From: Hippophae tibetana
Taxonomy: Eukaryota > Streptophyta > Magnoliopsida > Rosales > Elaeagnaceae
Reading direction: 5' to 3'
DNA length: 64,000 nucleotides
Assembly: GCA_037013495.1 (NCBI GenBank)
Contig: JAZDXN010000013.1
Span: 1,922,001-1,986,000 of the forward strand
The notes under the pieces are model-generated. The model made no database searches. It was given only the letters and a program-made list of their open reading frames with translations, and was not told where the DNA came from. The position numbers and the translations under genes are program-made. Positions 26,201 through 39,000 of this stretch are shown here, in pieces (the first letter of the stretch is position 1; each line of letters begins with the position of its first letter).

Positions 26201-26731
26201 CAAACTCATGATTGCATGTCAAAGCGGAGAGGGACTTCGTTGTAGAATCCTAGGTTTAGAAACATCTTATCCTTTTGCACACAACCGTGTCCAATTTCAT
26301 CAAGAATAGATTCATCTTCTTCTGGTCCTTGAAACTCAACAAGCCATATAGGAGAAGAAATGGTTGGAATGCATTAAGCAAGTTTTTTTGGTAACTTGAG
26401 CATTTTATATTTGGGTTTTTAGTCGATTTCTCTATGTGAAGTTTGAAGTAATCTTTACAAACGGTACTTTCTTTGTATCATTAGTAAAAGAAATATCTTC
26501 GAAACAAGCTTCTAGAAATTAGTTGCTTGTTATTGAAGGGGTTTTCCTAATTACAGTTGGTTCCAAAATAACGAAGAGGTCTCATTTCATACGCTACTTT
26601 TTTTATGAGAGCTAATTAATTTATGCATAATTTAACGATGCAAAGTGTCAGACACACGCTCCTGGGTATCTTCCTTCAATGGCAAGGTACGTGATCGGTT
26701 AACCAAGAAACATTAAATACTTACATCCACA
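20288..26731 (+). repeat. Trimeric higher-order repeat C-C-E, three copies (units 29-37)
   Basis: The order C C E repeats exactly three times with a 2148-bp period: trimers start at 20288, 22436 and 24584. Position-specific markers prove the phase. The first C of each trimer has TTTGTGTCATTAG in its rear (near 20747, 22893, 25041). The second C has CCATAAAAAAGATGCAAATG (near 21330, 23480, 25628). The third is E, with GAGAAGAAATGG. Trimers 2 and 3 share extra changes not in trimer 1, such as AGCGGTGAGG (T at 22648 and 24796, exactly 2148 apart) and TTTAATGATGC before their E units. Trimers 1 and 2 share AATAGATTGATC after their E units. Confidence 0.92.
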
Positions 26732-29700
26732 TTGCTTCTATGTATAATATTTTGTCACTTATGTTTTATCTTACCCTTTCTAGTGAACAAGATATATTTG
26801 CCCGTCATTGTGGCAAACCTATACAAACAAAATCATTTTGCAGGTAGACAAATTGATGGAGCATTCTATAACTTGGAACCTGTAGTTTTGATACCTCAAT
26901 GTACTTCAATTATGGTCAAACTCATTATTGCATGTCAAAGCGGAGAGGCACTTCGTTGTAGATTCCTAGGTTTAGAAACACCTTATCCTTTTGCATACAA
27001 CCGTGTTCAATTTCATCAAGAATAGATTCATCTTCTTCTAGTCCTTGAAACTCAACAGGCCATAAATGAGATGAAAAGGTTGGAATGCATTAAGCAAATT
27101 TTTTTGGTAACTTGAGCATTTTATATTTGGGTTTTTAGTCAATTTCGCTATGTGAAGTTTGAAGTAATCTTTACAAACGGTACTTTCTTTGTATCATTAG
27201 TAAAAGAAATATCTTCGAAACAAGCTTCTAGAAATTAGTTGCTTGTTATTGAAGGGGTTTTCCTAATTACAGTTGGTTCCAAAATAACGAAGATGTCTCA
27301 TTTCATATGCTACTTTTTTGATGAGAGCTAATTAATCTATGCATAATTTAACGATGCAAACTGTCGGACTCACGCTCCTGCGTATCTTCCTTCAATGAAA
27401 AAGTACGTGATCGGTTAACCACCAAACATTAAATACTTACATCCACATTGCTTCTATGTATAATATTTTCTCACTTATGTTTTATCTTACACTTTCTAGC
27501 GACCAAGATATATTTACTCGTCATTGTGGCAAACCTATCTAAACAAAATCATTTTGCAGTTAGACATATTGATGGAGCATTCTATAACTTGGAACCTGTA
27601 GTTTTGATACCTCAATGTACTTCAATTATGGTCAAACTCATGATTGCATGTCAAAGCGGAGAGGGACTTCGTTGTAGAATCCTAGGTTTAGAAACACCTT
27701 ATCCTTTTGCACACAACCCTGTTCAATTTCATCAAGAATAGATTCATCTTCTTCTGGTCCTTGAAACTCAACAAGCCATATAGGAGAAGAAATGGTTGGA
27801 ATGCATTAAGCAAGTTTTTTTGGTAACTTGAGCATTTTATATTTGGGTTTTTAGTCGATTTCTCTATGTGAAGTTTGAAGTAATCTTTACAAACGGTACT
27901 TTCTTTGTATCATTAGTAAAAGAAATATCTTCGAAACAAGCTTCTAGAAATTAGTTGCTTGTTATTGAAGGGGTTTTCCTAATTACAGTTGGTTCCAAAA
28001 TAACGAAGAGGTCTCATTTCATACGCTACTTTTTTTATGAGAGCTAATTAATTTATGCATAATTTAACGATGCAAAGTGTCAGACACACGCTCCTGGGTA
28101 TCTTCCTTCAATGGCAAGGTACGTGATCGGTTAACCAAGAAACATTAAATACTTACATCCACATTGCTTCTATGTATAATATTTTCTCACTTATGTTTTA
28201 TCTTACCCTTTCTAGTGAACAAGATATATTTGCCCGTCATTGTGGCAAACCTATACAAACAAAATCATTTTGCAGGTAGACATATTGATGGAGCATTCTA
28301 TAACTTGGAACCTGTAGTTTTGATACCTCAATGTACTTCAATTATGGTCAAACTCATTATTGCATGTCAAAGCGGAGAGGCACTTCGTTGTAGATTCCTA
28401 GGTTTAGAAACACCTTATCCTTTTGCATACAACCGTGTTCAATTTCATCAAGAATAGATTCATCTTCTTCTAGTCCTTGAAACTCAACAGGCCATAAATG
28501 AGATGAAAAGGTTGGAATGCATTAAGCAAATTTTTTTGGTAACTTGAGCATTTTATATTTGGATTTTTAGATGATTTCTCTATGTGAAGTTTGAAGTAAT
28601 CTTTACAAACGGTACTTTCTTTGTATCATTAGTAAAAGAAATATCTTCGAAACAAGCTTCTAGAAATTAGTTACTTGTTATTGAAGGGGTTTTCCTAGTT
28701 ACAGTTGCTTCCAAAATAACCAAGAGGTCTCATTTCATATGCTACTTTTTTGATGTGAGCTAATTAATCTATGCATAATTTAACGATGCAAAGTGTCAGA
28801 CACACGCTCCTGTGTATCTTCCTTCAATGGCAAGGTACGTCATCGGTTAACCAAGAAACATTAAATACATACATCCACATTGCTTCTATGTATAATATTT
28901 TGTCACTTATGTTTTATCTTACCCTTTCTAGCGAACAAGATATATTTGCCCGTCATTGTGGCAAACCTATACAAACAAAATCATTTTGCAGGTAGACATA
29001 TTGATGGAGCATTCTATAACTTGGAACCTGTAGTTTTGATACCTCAATGTACTTCAATTATGGTCAAACTCATTATTGCATGTCAAAGCGGAGAGGCACT
29101 TCGTTGTAGATTCCTAGGTTTAGAAACACCTTATCCTTTTGCATACAACCGTGTTCAATTTCATCAAGAATAGATTCATCTTCTTCTAGTCCTTGAAACT
29201 CAACAGGCCATAAATGAGATGAAAAGGTTGGAATGCATTAAGCAAATTTTTTTGGTAACTTGAGCATTTTATATTTGGATTTTTAGTCAATTTCTCTATG
29301 TGAAGTTTGAAGTAATCTTTACAAACGGTACTTTCTTTGTATCATTAGTAAAAGAAATATCTTCGAAACAAGCTTCTAGAAATTAGTTGCTTGTTATTGA
29401 AGGGGTTTTCCTAATTACAGTTGGTTCCAAAATAACGAAGATGTCTCATTTCATATGCTACTTTTTTGATGAGAGCTAATTAATCTATGCATAATTTAAC
29501 GATGCAAACTGTCGGACTCACGCTCCTGCGTATCTTCCTTCAATGAAAAAGTACGTGATCGGTTAACCACCAAACATTAAATACTTACATCCACATTGCT
29601 TCTATGTATAATATTTTCTCACTTATGTTTTATCTTACACTTTCTAGCGACCAAGATATATTTACTCGTCATTGTGGCAAACCTATCTAAACAAAATCAT

Positions 29701-31029
29701 TTTGCAGTTAGACATATTGATGGAGCATTCTATAACTTGGAACCTGTAGTTTTGATACCTCAATGTACTTCAATTATGGTCAAACTCATGATTGCATGTC
29801 AAAGCGGAGAGGGACTTCGTTGTAGAATCCTAGGTTTAGAAACACCTTATCCTTTTGCACACAACCGTGTTCAATTTCATCAAGAATAGATTCATCTTCT
29901 TCTGGTCCTTGAAACTCAACAAGCCATATAGGAGAAGAAATGGTTGGAATGCATTAAGCAAGTTTTTTTTTTAACTTGAGCATTTTATATTTGGGTTTTT
30001 AGTCGATTTCTCTATGTGAAGTTTGAAGTAATCTTTACAAACGGTACTTTCTTTGTATCATTAGTAAAAGAAATATCTTCGAAACAAGCTTCTAGAAATT
30101 AGTTGCTTGTTATTGAAGGGGTTTTCCTAATTACAGTTGGTTCCAAAATAACGAAGAGGTCTCATTTCATACGCTACTTTTTTTTTATGAGAGCTAATTA
30201 ATTTATGCATAATTTAACGATGCAAAGTGTCAGACACACGCTCCTGGGTATCTTCCTTCAATGGCAAGGTACGTGATCGGTTAACCAAGAAACATTAAAT
30301 ACTTACATCCACATTGCTTCTATGTATAATATTTTGTCACTTATGTTTTATCTTACCCTTTCTAGTGAACAAGATATATTTGCCCGTCATTGTGGCAAAC
30401 CTATACAAACAAAATCATTTTGCAGGTAGACATATTGATGGAGCATTCTATAACTTGGAACCTGTAGTTTTGATACCTCAATGTACTTCAATTATGGTCA
30501 AACTCATTATTGCATGTCAAAGCGGAGAGGCACTTCGTTGTAGATTCCTAGGTTTAGAAACACCTTATCCTTTTGCATACAACCGTGTTCAATTTCATCA
30601 AGAATAGATTCATCTTCTTCTAGTCCTTGAAACTCAACAGGCCATAAATGAGATGAAAAGGTTGGAATGCATTAAGCAAATTTTTTTGGTAACTTGAGCA
30701 TTTTATATTTGGATTTTTAGATGATTTCTCTATGTGAAGTTTGAAGTAATCTTTACAAACGGTACTTTCTTTGTATCATTAGTAAAAGAAATATCTTCGA
30801 AACAAGCTTCTAGAAATTAGTTACTTGTTATTGAAGGGGTTTTCCTAGTTACAGTTGCTTCCAAAATAACCAAGGGGTCTCATTTCATATGCTACTTTTT
30901 TGATGTGAGCTAATTAATCTATGCATAATTTAACGATGCAAAGTGTCAGACACACGCTCCTGTGTATCTTCCTTCAATGGCAAGGTACGTCATCGGTTAA
31001 CCAAGAAACATTAAATACATACATCCACA
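26732..31029 (+). repeat. G/E mixed block, units 38-43
   Basis: Starts are 26732 G, 27448 E, 28164 G, 28880 G, 29596 E and 30314 G. Family G has Pro24 (TTTGCCCGTC), Tyr31 (in units 38, 40, 41 and 43 with CTATACAAAC), Gly38 (TGCAGGTAGAC) and Tyr89 (GCATACAAC), and follows a flank with CATACGCTAC and TTTATGAGAG. Units 39-41 (E-G-G) recur as units 42-44, the last changing to family B part-way through. This is a second trimeric module of about 2150 bp. Unit 42 is 718 bp because a T run lengthened to CTACTTTTTTTTATGAG. Confidence 0.8.
28771..28995 (+). other. ATG-initiated 74-codon frame in the unit 40/41 flank
   Basis: This frame starts at a real ATG (ATGCATAATTTAACG) in the rear flank of unit 40 and overlaps the front of unit 41 in a different frame from the main 97-codon frame. 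It exists because the usual TGA in GGTACGTGATC is TCA here (GGTACGTCATC). It ends after ...KPIQTKSFCR. The same change gives 67-codon versions at 30921-31124 and 33785-33988, spaced 2150 and 2864 bp (three and four units). These are copies of one variant flank, not independent genes. I see no known domain. It is recorded because it is the longest ATG-initiated frame I saw in the array. Confidence 0.15.
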
Positions 31030-34000
31030 TTGCTTCTATGTATAATATTTTGTCACTTATGTTTTATCTTACCCTTTCTAGCGAACAAGATATATTTGCT
31101 CGTCATTGTGGCAAACCTATCTAAACAAAATCATTTTGCAGTTAGACATATTGATGGAGCATTCTATAACTTGGAAACTGTAGTTTTGATACCTCAATGT
31201 ACTTCAATTATGGTCAAACTCATGATTGCATGTCAAAGCGGAGAGGGACTTCGTTGTAGATTCCTAGGTTTAGAAACACCTTATCCTTTTGCACACAACC
31301 GTGTTCAATTTCATCAAGAATAGATTCATTTTCTTCTGGTCCTTGAAACTCAACAAGCCATATAGGAGATGAAAAGGTTGGAATGCATTAAGCAAGTTTT
31401 TTTGGTAACTTGAGCATTTTATATTTGGGTTTTTAGTCAATTTTGCTATGTGAAGTTTAAAGTAATCTTTACAAACGGTACTTTCTTTGTATCATTAGTA
31501 AAAGAAATATCTTCGAAACAAGCTTCTACAAATTAGTTGCTTGTTATTGAAGGGGTTTTCCTAATTACAGTTGGTTCCAAAATAACGAAGATGTCTCATT
31601 TCATATGCTACTTTTTTGATGAGAGCTAATTAATCTATGCATAGTTTAACGATGCAAACTGTCGGACACACGCTCCTGCGTATCTTCCTTCAATGAAAAA
31701 GTACGTGATCGGTTAACCACCAAACATTAAATACTTACATCCACATTGCTTCTAGGTATAATATTTTCTCACTTATATTTTATCTTACATTTTCTAGCGA
31801 CCAAGATATATTTGCTCGTCATTGTGGCAAACCTATCTAAACTAAATCATTTTGCAGTTAGACATATTGATGGAGCATTCAATAACTTGGAACCTGTAGT
31901 TTTGATACCTCAATGTACTTCAATTATGGTCAAACTCATGATTGCATGTCAAAGCGTAGAGGGACTTCGTTGTAGAATCCTAGGTTTAGAAACACCTTAT
32001 CCTTTTGCACACAACCGTGTTCAATTTCATCAAGAATAGATTCATCTTCTCCTGGTCCTTGAAACTCAACAAGCCATATAGGAGAGGAAAAGGTTGGAAT
32101 GCATTAAGCAAGTTTTTTTGGTAACTTGAGCATTTTATATTTGGGTTTTTAGTCGATTTCTCTATGTGAAGTTTGAAGTAATCTTTTCAAACGGTACTTT
32201 CTTTGTGTCATTAGTAAAAGAAATATCTTCGAAACAAGCTTCTAGCAATTAGTTACTTGTTATTGAAGGGGTTTTCCTAATTACAGTTGGTTCCAAAAAA
32301 ACGAAGAGGTCTCATTTCATATGCTACTTTTTTGATGAGAGCTAATTAATCTATGCATAATTTAACGATGCAAACTGTCGGACACACGCTCCTGCGTATC
32401 TTTCTTCAATGAAAAAGTACGTGATCGGTTAACCACCAAACATTAAATACTTACATCTACATTGCTTCTAGGTATAATATTTTGTCACTTATGTTTTATC
32501 TTACACTTTCTAGTGACCAAGATATATTTGGTCGTCATTGTGGAAAACCTATCTAAACAAAATCATTTTGCAGTTAGACATATTTATGGAGCATTCTATA
32601 ACTTGGAACCTGTAGTTTTGATACCTCAATGTACTTCAATTATGGTCAAACTCATGATTGCATGTCAAAGCGGAGAGGGACTTCGTTGTAGAATCCTAGG
32701 TTTAGAAACACCTTATCCTTTTGCAAACAACCGTGTTAAATTTCATCAAGAATAGATTCATCTTCTTCTGGTCCTTGAAACTCAACAAGCCATATAGGAG
32801 AAGAAATGGTTGGAATGCATTAAGCAAGTTTTTTTGGTAACTTGAGCATTTTATATTTGGGTTTTTAGTCGATTTCTCTATGTGAAGTTTGAAGTAATCT
32901 TTACAAACGGTACTTTCTTTGTATCATTAGTAAAAGAAATATCTTCGAAACAAGCTTCTAGAAATTAGTTGCTTGTTATTGAAGGGGTTTTCCTAATTAC
33001 AGTTGGTTCCAAAATAACGAAGAGGTCTCATTTCATACGCTACTTTTTTTATGAGAGCTAATTAATTTATGCATAATTTAACGATGCAAAGTGTCAGACA
33101 CACGCTCCTGGGTATCTTCCTTCAATGGCAAGGTACGTGATCGGTTAACCAAGAAACATTAAATACTTACATCCACATTGCTTCTATGTATAATATTTTG
33201 TCACTTATGTTTTATCTTACCCTTTCTAGTGAACAAGATATATTTGCCCGTCATTGTGGCAAACCTATACAAACAAAATCATTTTGCAGGTAGACATATT
33301 GATGGAGCATTCTATAACTTGGAACCTGTAGTTTTGATACCTCAATGTACTTCAATTATGGTCAAACTCATTATTGCATGTCAAAGCGGAGAGGCACTTC
33401 GTTGTAGATTCCTAGGTTTAGAAACACCTTATCCTTTTGCATACAACCGTGTTCAATTTCATCAAGAATAGATTCATCTTCTTCTAGTCCTTGAAACTCA
33501 ACAGGCCATAAATGAGATGAAAAGGTTGGAATGCATTAAGCAAATTTTTTTGGTAACTTGAGCATTTTATATTTAGATTTTTAGATGATTTCTCTATGTG
33601 AAGTTTGAAGTAATCTTTACAAACGGTACTTTCTTTGTATCATTAGTAAAAGAAATATCTTCGAAACAAGCTTCTAGAAATTAGTTACTTGTTATTGAAG
33701 GGGTTTTCCTAGTTACAGTTGCTTCCAAAATAACCAAGAGGTCTCATTTCATATGCTACTTTTTTGATGTGAGCTAATTAATCTATGCATAATTTAACGA
33801 TGCAAAGTGTCAGACACACGCTCCTGTGTATCTTCCTTCAATGGCAAGGTACGTCATCGGTTAACCAAGAAACATTAAACACATACATCCACATTGCTTC
33901 TATGTATAATATTTTGTCACTTATGTTTTATCTTACCCTTTCTAGCGAACAAGATATATTTGCTCGTCATTGTGGCAAACCTATATAAACAAACTCATTT

Positions 34001-36040
34001 TGCAGGTAGACATATTGATGGAGCATTCTATAACTTGGAACCTGTAGTTTTGATACCTCAATGTACTTCAATTATGGTCAAACTCATGGTTGCATGTCAA
34101 AGCGGAGAGGGACTTCGTTGTAGATTCCTAGGTTTAGAAACACCTTATCCTTTTGCATACAACCGTGTTCAATTTCATCAAGAATAGATTCATCTTCTTC
34201 TAGTCCTTGAAACTCAACAAGCCATAAAGGAGATGAAAAGGTTGGAATGCATTAAGCAAGTTTTTTTGGTAACTTGAGCATTTTATATTTGGGTTTTTAG
34301 TCAATTTCGCTATGTGAAGTTTGAAGTAATCTTTACAAACGGTACTTTCTTTGTATCATTAGTAAAAGAAATATCTTCGAAACAAGCTTCTAGAAATTAG
34401 TTGCTTGTTATTGAAGGGGTTTTCCTAATTACAGTTGGTTCCAAAATAACGAAGATGTCTCATTTCATATGCTACTTTTTTGATGAGAGCTAATTAATCT
34501 ATGCATAATTTAACGATGCAAACTGTCGGACTCACGCTCCTGCGTATCTTCCTTCAATGAAAAAGTACGTGATCGGTTAACCACCAAACATTAAATACTT
34601 ACATCCACATTGCTTCTATGTATAATATTTTCTCACTTATGTTTTATCTTACACTTTCTAGCGACCAATATATATTTACTCGTCATTGTGGCAAACCTAT
34701 CTAAACAAAATCATTTTGCAGTTAGACATATTGATGGAGCATTCTATAACTTGGAACCTGTAGTTTTGATACCTCAATGTACTTCAATTATGGTCAAACT
34801 CATGATTGCATGTCAAAGCGGAGAGGGACTTCGTTGTAGAATCCTAGGTTTAGAAACACCTTATCCTTTTGCACACAACCGTGTTCAATTTCATCAAGAA
34901 TAGATTCATCTTCTTCTGGTCCTTGAAACTCAACAAGCCATATAGGAGAAGAAATGGTTGGAATGCATTAAGCAAGTTTTTTTGGTAACTTGAGCATTTT
35001 ATATTTGGGTTTTTAGTCGATTTCTCTATGTGAAGTTTGAAGTAATCTTTACAAACGGTACTTTCTTTGTATCATTAGTAAAAGAAATATCTTCGAAACA
35101 AGCTTCTAGAAATTAGTTGCTTGTTATTGAAGGGGTTTTCCTAATTACAATTGGTTCCAAAATAACGAAGATGTCTCATTTCATATGCTACTTTTTTGAT
35201 GAGAGCTAATTAATCTATGCATAATTTAACGATGCAAACTGTCGGACACACGCTCCTGCGTATCTTCCTTCAATGAAAAAGTACGTGATCGGTTAACCAC
35301 CAAACATTAAATACTTACATCCACATTGCTTCTAGGTATAATATTTTCTCACTTATGTTTTATCTTACACTTTCTAGCGACCAAGATATATTTCTCGTCA
35401 TTGTGGCAAACCTATCGAAACTAAATCATTTTGCAGTTAGACATATTGATGGAGCATTCAATAACTTGGAACCTGTAGTTTTGATACCTCAATGTACTTC
35501 AATTATGGTCAAACTCATGATTGCATGTCAAAGCGTAGAGGGACTTCGTTGTAGAATCCTAGGTTTAGAAACACCTTATCCTTTTGCACACAACCGTGTT
35601 CAATTTCATCAAGAATAGATTCATCTTCTTCTGGTCCTTGAAACTCAACAAGCCATATAGGAGAAGAAATGGTTGGAATGCATTAAGCAAGTTTTTTTGG
35701 TAACTTGAGCATTTTATATTTGGGTTTTTAGTCGATTTCTCTATGTGAAGTTTGAAGTAATCTTTACAAACGGTACTTTCTTTGTATCATTAGTAAAAGA
35801 AATATCTTCGAAACAAGCTTCTAGAAATTAGTTGCTTGTTATTGAAGGGGTTTTCCTAATTACAGTTGGTTCCAAAATAACGAAGAGGTCTCATTTCATA
35901 CGCTACTTTTTTTATGAGAGCTAATTAATTTATGCATAATTTAACGATGCAAAGTGTCAGACACACGCTCCTGGGTATCTTCCTTCAATGGCAAGGTACG
36001 TGATCGGTTAACCAAGAAACATTAAATACTTACATCCATA
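31030..36040 (+). repeat. Mixed block, units 44-50 (B D C G G E D)
   Basis: Starts are 31030 B, 31746 D, 32462 C-like, 33178 G, 33894 G, 34610 E and 35326 D. Unit 44 is a chimera: its upstream flank is the G-type variant that also precedes units 41 and 48, but from about codon 24 onward it is family B. Unit 46 begins as C (GTCGTC, Glu28) and ends as E (GAGGGACTTCG, GAGAAGAAATGG). Unit 50 lacks one base (ATATATTTCTCG instead of ATATATTTGCTCG), giving 715 bp. Confidence 0.8.
35326..36040 (+). repeat. Unit 50, one-base deletion that fuses two frames
   Basis: Loss of one base near 35393 joins the ATG frame at the front of the unit to the main frame. The result is an 87-codon open frame, 35355-35618, that starts at a true ATG (ATGTTTTATCTTACA) and then reads the usual main-frame sequence from LVIVANLSK onward. 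It is the only unit in which the conserved main-frame segment gains a long ATG-initiated leader. I take this as a chance consequence of a deletion, not a restored gene. No promoter is visible. Confidence 0.6.
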
Positions 36041-39000
36041 TTGCTTCTATGTATAATATTTTGTCACTTATGTTTTATCTTACCCTTTCTAGTGAACAAG
36101 ATATATTTGCCCGTCATTGTGGCAAACCTATACAAACAAAATCATTTTGCAGGTAGACATATTGATGGAGCATTCTATAACTTGGAACCTGTAGTTTTGA
36201 TACCTCAATGTACTTCAATTATGGTCAAACTCATTATTGCATGTCAAAGCGGAGAGGCACTTCGTTGTAGATTCCTAGGTTTAGAAACACCTTATCCTTT
36301 TGCATACAACCGTGTTCAATTTCATCAAGAATAGATTCATCTTCTTCTAGTCCTTGAAACTCAACAGGCCATAAATGAGATGAAAAGGTTGGAATGCATT
36401 AAGCAAATTTTTTTCGTAACTTGAGCATTTTATATTTGGATTTTTAGATGATTTCTCTATGTGAAGTTTGAAGTAATCTTTACAAACGGTACTTTCTTTG
36501 TATCATTAGTAAAAGAAATATCTTCGAAACAAGCTTCTAGAAATTAGTTACTTGTTATTGAAGGGGTTTTCCTAGTTACAGTTGGTTCCAAAATAACGAA
36601 GAGGTCTCATTTCATATGCTACTTTTTTGATGAGAGCTAATTAATCTATGCATAATTTAACGATGCAAAGTGTCAGACACACGCTCCTGTGTATCTTCCT
36701 TCAATGGCAAGGTACGTGATCGGTTAACCAAGAAACATTAAATACATACATCCACATTGCTTCTATGTATAATATTTTGTCACTTATGTTTTATCTTACC
36801 CTTTCTAGTGAACAAGTTATATTTGCCCGTCATTGTGGCAAACCTATATAAACAAAATCATTTTGTAGGTAGACATATTGATGGAGCATTCTATAACTTG
36901 GAACCTGTAGTTTTGATACCTCAATGTACTTCAATTATGGTCAAACTCATGATTGCATGTCGAAGCGGAGAGGCACTTCGTTGTAGATTCCTAGGTTTAG
37001 AAACACCTTATCCTTTTGCATACAACCGTGTTCAATTTCATCAAGAATAGATTCATCTTCTTCTAGTCCTTGAAACTCAACAGGCCATAAATGAGATGAA
37101 AAGGTTGCAATGCATTAAGCAAATATTTTTGGTAACTTGAGCATTTTATATTTGGATTTTTAGATGATTTCTCTATGTGAAGTTTGAAATAATCTTTACA
37201 AACGGTACTTTCTATGTATCATTAGTAAAAGAAATATCTTCGAAACAAGCTTCTAGAAATTAGTTACTTGTTATTGAAGGGGTTTTCCTAATTACAGTTG
37301 GTTCCAAAATAACGAAGAGGTCTCATTTCATATGCTACTTTTTTGATGACAGCAAATTAATCTATGCATAATTTAACGATGCAAAGTGTCAGACACACGC
37401 TCCTACGTATCTTCCTTCAATGGAAAGGTACGTGATCGGTTAACCACGAAACATTAAATACTTACATCCACATTGCTTCTATGTATAATATTTTGTCACT
37501 TATGTTTTATCTAACACTTTCTAACGAACAAGATATATTTGCTCGTCATTGTGGCAAACCTATCGAAACAAAATCATTTTGTAGGTAGACATATTGATGG
37601 AGCATTCTATAACTTGGAACCTGTAGTTTTGATACCTCAATGTACTTCAATTATGGTCAAACTCATGATTGCATGTCAAAGCGGAGAGGAGCTTCGTTGT
37701 AGATTCCTAGGTTTAGAAACACCATATCCTTTTGCACACAACCGTGTTCAATTTCATCAAGAATAGATTCATCTTCTTCTGGTCCTTGAAACTCAACAGG
37801 CCATAAAGGAGATGAAAAGGTTGGAATGCATTAAGCAAGTTTTTTTGGTAACTTGAGCATTTTATATTTGGGTTTTTAGTCAATTTCACTATGTGAAGTT
37901 TGAATTAATCTTTACAAACGGTACTTTCTTTGTATCATTAGTAAAAGAAATATCTTCGAAACAAGCTTCTAGAAATTAGTTGCTTGTTATTGAAGGGGTT
38001 TTCCTAATTACAGTTGGTTCCAAAATAACGAAGAGGTCTCATTTCATATGCTACTTTTTTTATGAGAGCTAATTAATCTATGCATAATTTAACGATGCAA
38101 AGTGTCAGACACACGCTCCTTTGTATCTTCCTTCAATGGCAAGGTACGTGATCGGTTAACCAAGAAACATTAAATACTTACATCCATATTGCTTCTATGT
38201 ATAATATTTTGTCACTTATTTTTTATATTACCCTTTCTAGTGAACAAGATATATTTGCCCGTCATTGTGCCAAACCTATATAAACAAAATCATTTTGCAG
38301 GTAGACATATTGATGGAGCATTCTATAACTTCGAACCTGTAGTTTTGATACCTCAATGTACTTCAATTATGGTCAAACTCATTATTGCATGTCAAAGCGG
38401 AGAGGTACTTCGTTGTAGATTCCTAGGTTTAGAAACACCTTATCCATTTGCATACAACGGTGTTCAATTTCATCAAGAATAGATTCATCTTCTTCTAGTC
38501 CTTGAAACTCAACAGGCCATAAATGAGATGAAAAGGTTGCAATGCATTAAGCAAATTTTTTTGGTAACTTGAGCATTTTATATTTGGATTTTTAGATGAT
38601 TTCTCTATGTGAAGTTTGAAATAATCTTAACAAACGGTACTTTATTTGTATCATTAGTAAAAGAAATATCTTCGAAACAAGCTTCTAGAAATTAGTTACT
38701 TGTTATTGAAGGGGTTTTCCTAGTTACAGTTGGTTCTAAAATAACGAAGAGGTCTCATTTCATATGCTACTTGTTTGATGAGAGCTAATTAATCTATGCA
38801 TAATTTAACGATGCAAAGTGTCAGACACACGCTCCTGGGTATCTTCCTTCAATGGCAAGGTACGTGATCGGTTAACCAAGAAACATTAAATACATACATC
38901 CACATTGCTTCTATGTATAATATTTTGTCACTGATGTTTTATCTTACCCTTTCTTGTGAACAAGATATATTTTCCCGTCATTGTGGCAAACCTATATAAA

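Noticed and set aside
36844..36853. TATA-box-like CTATATAAAC in many G2 units.
   Set aside because: It arises from single-base variants of CTATCTAAAC and CTATACAAAC in an AT-rich unit, lies inside the open frame, and has no other promoter feature nearby.
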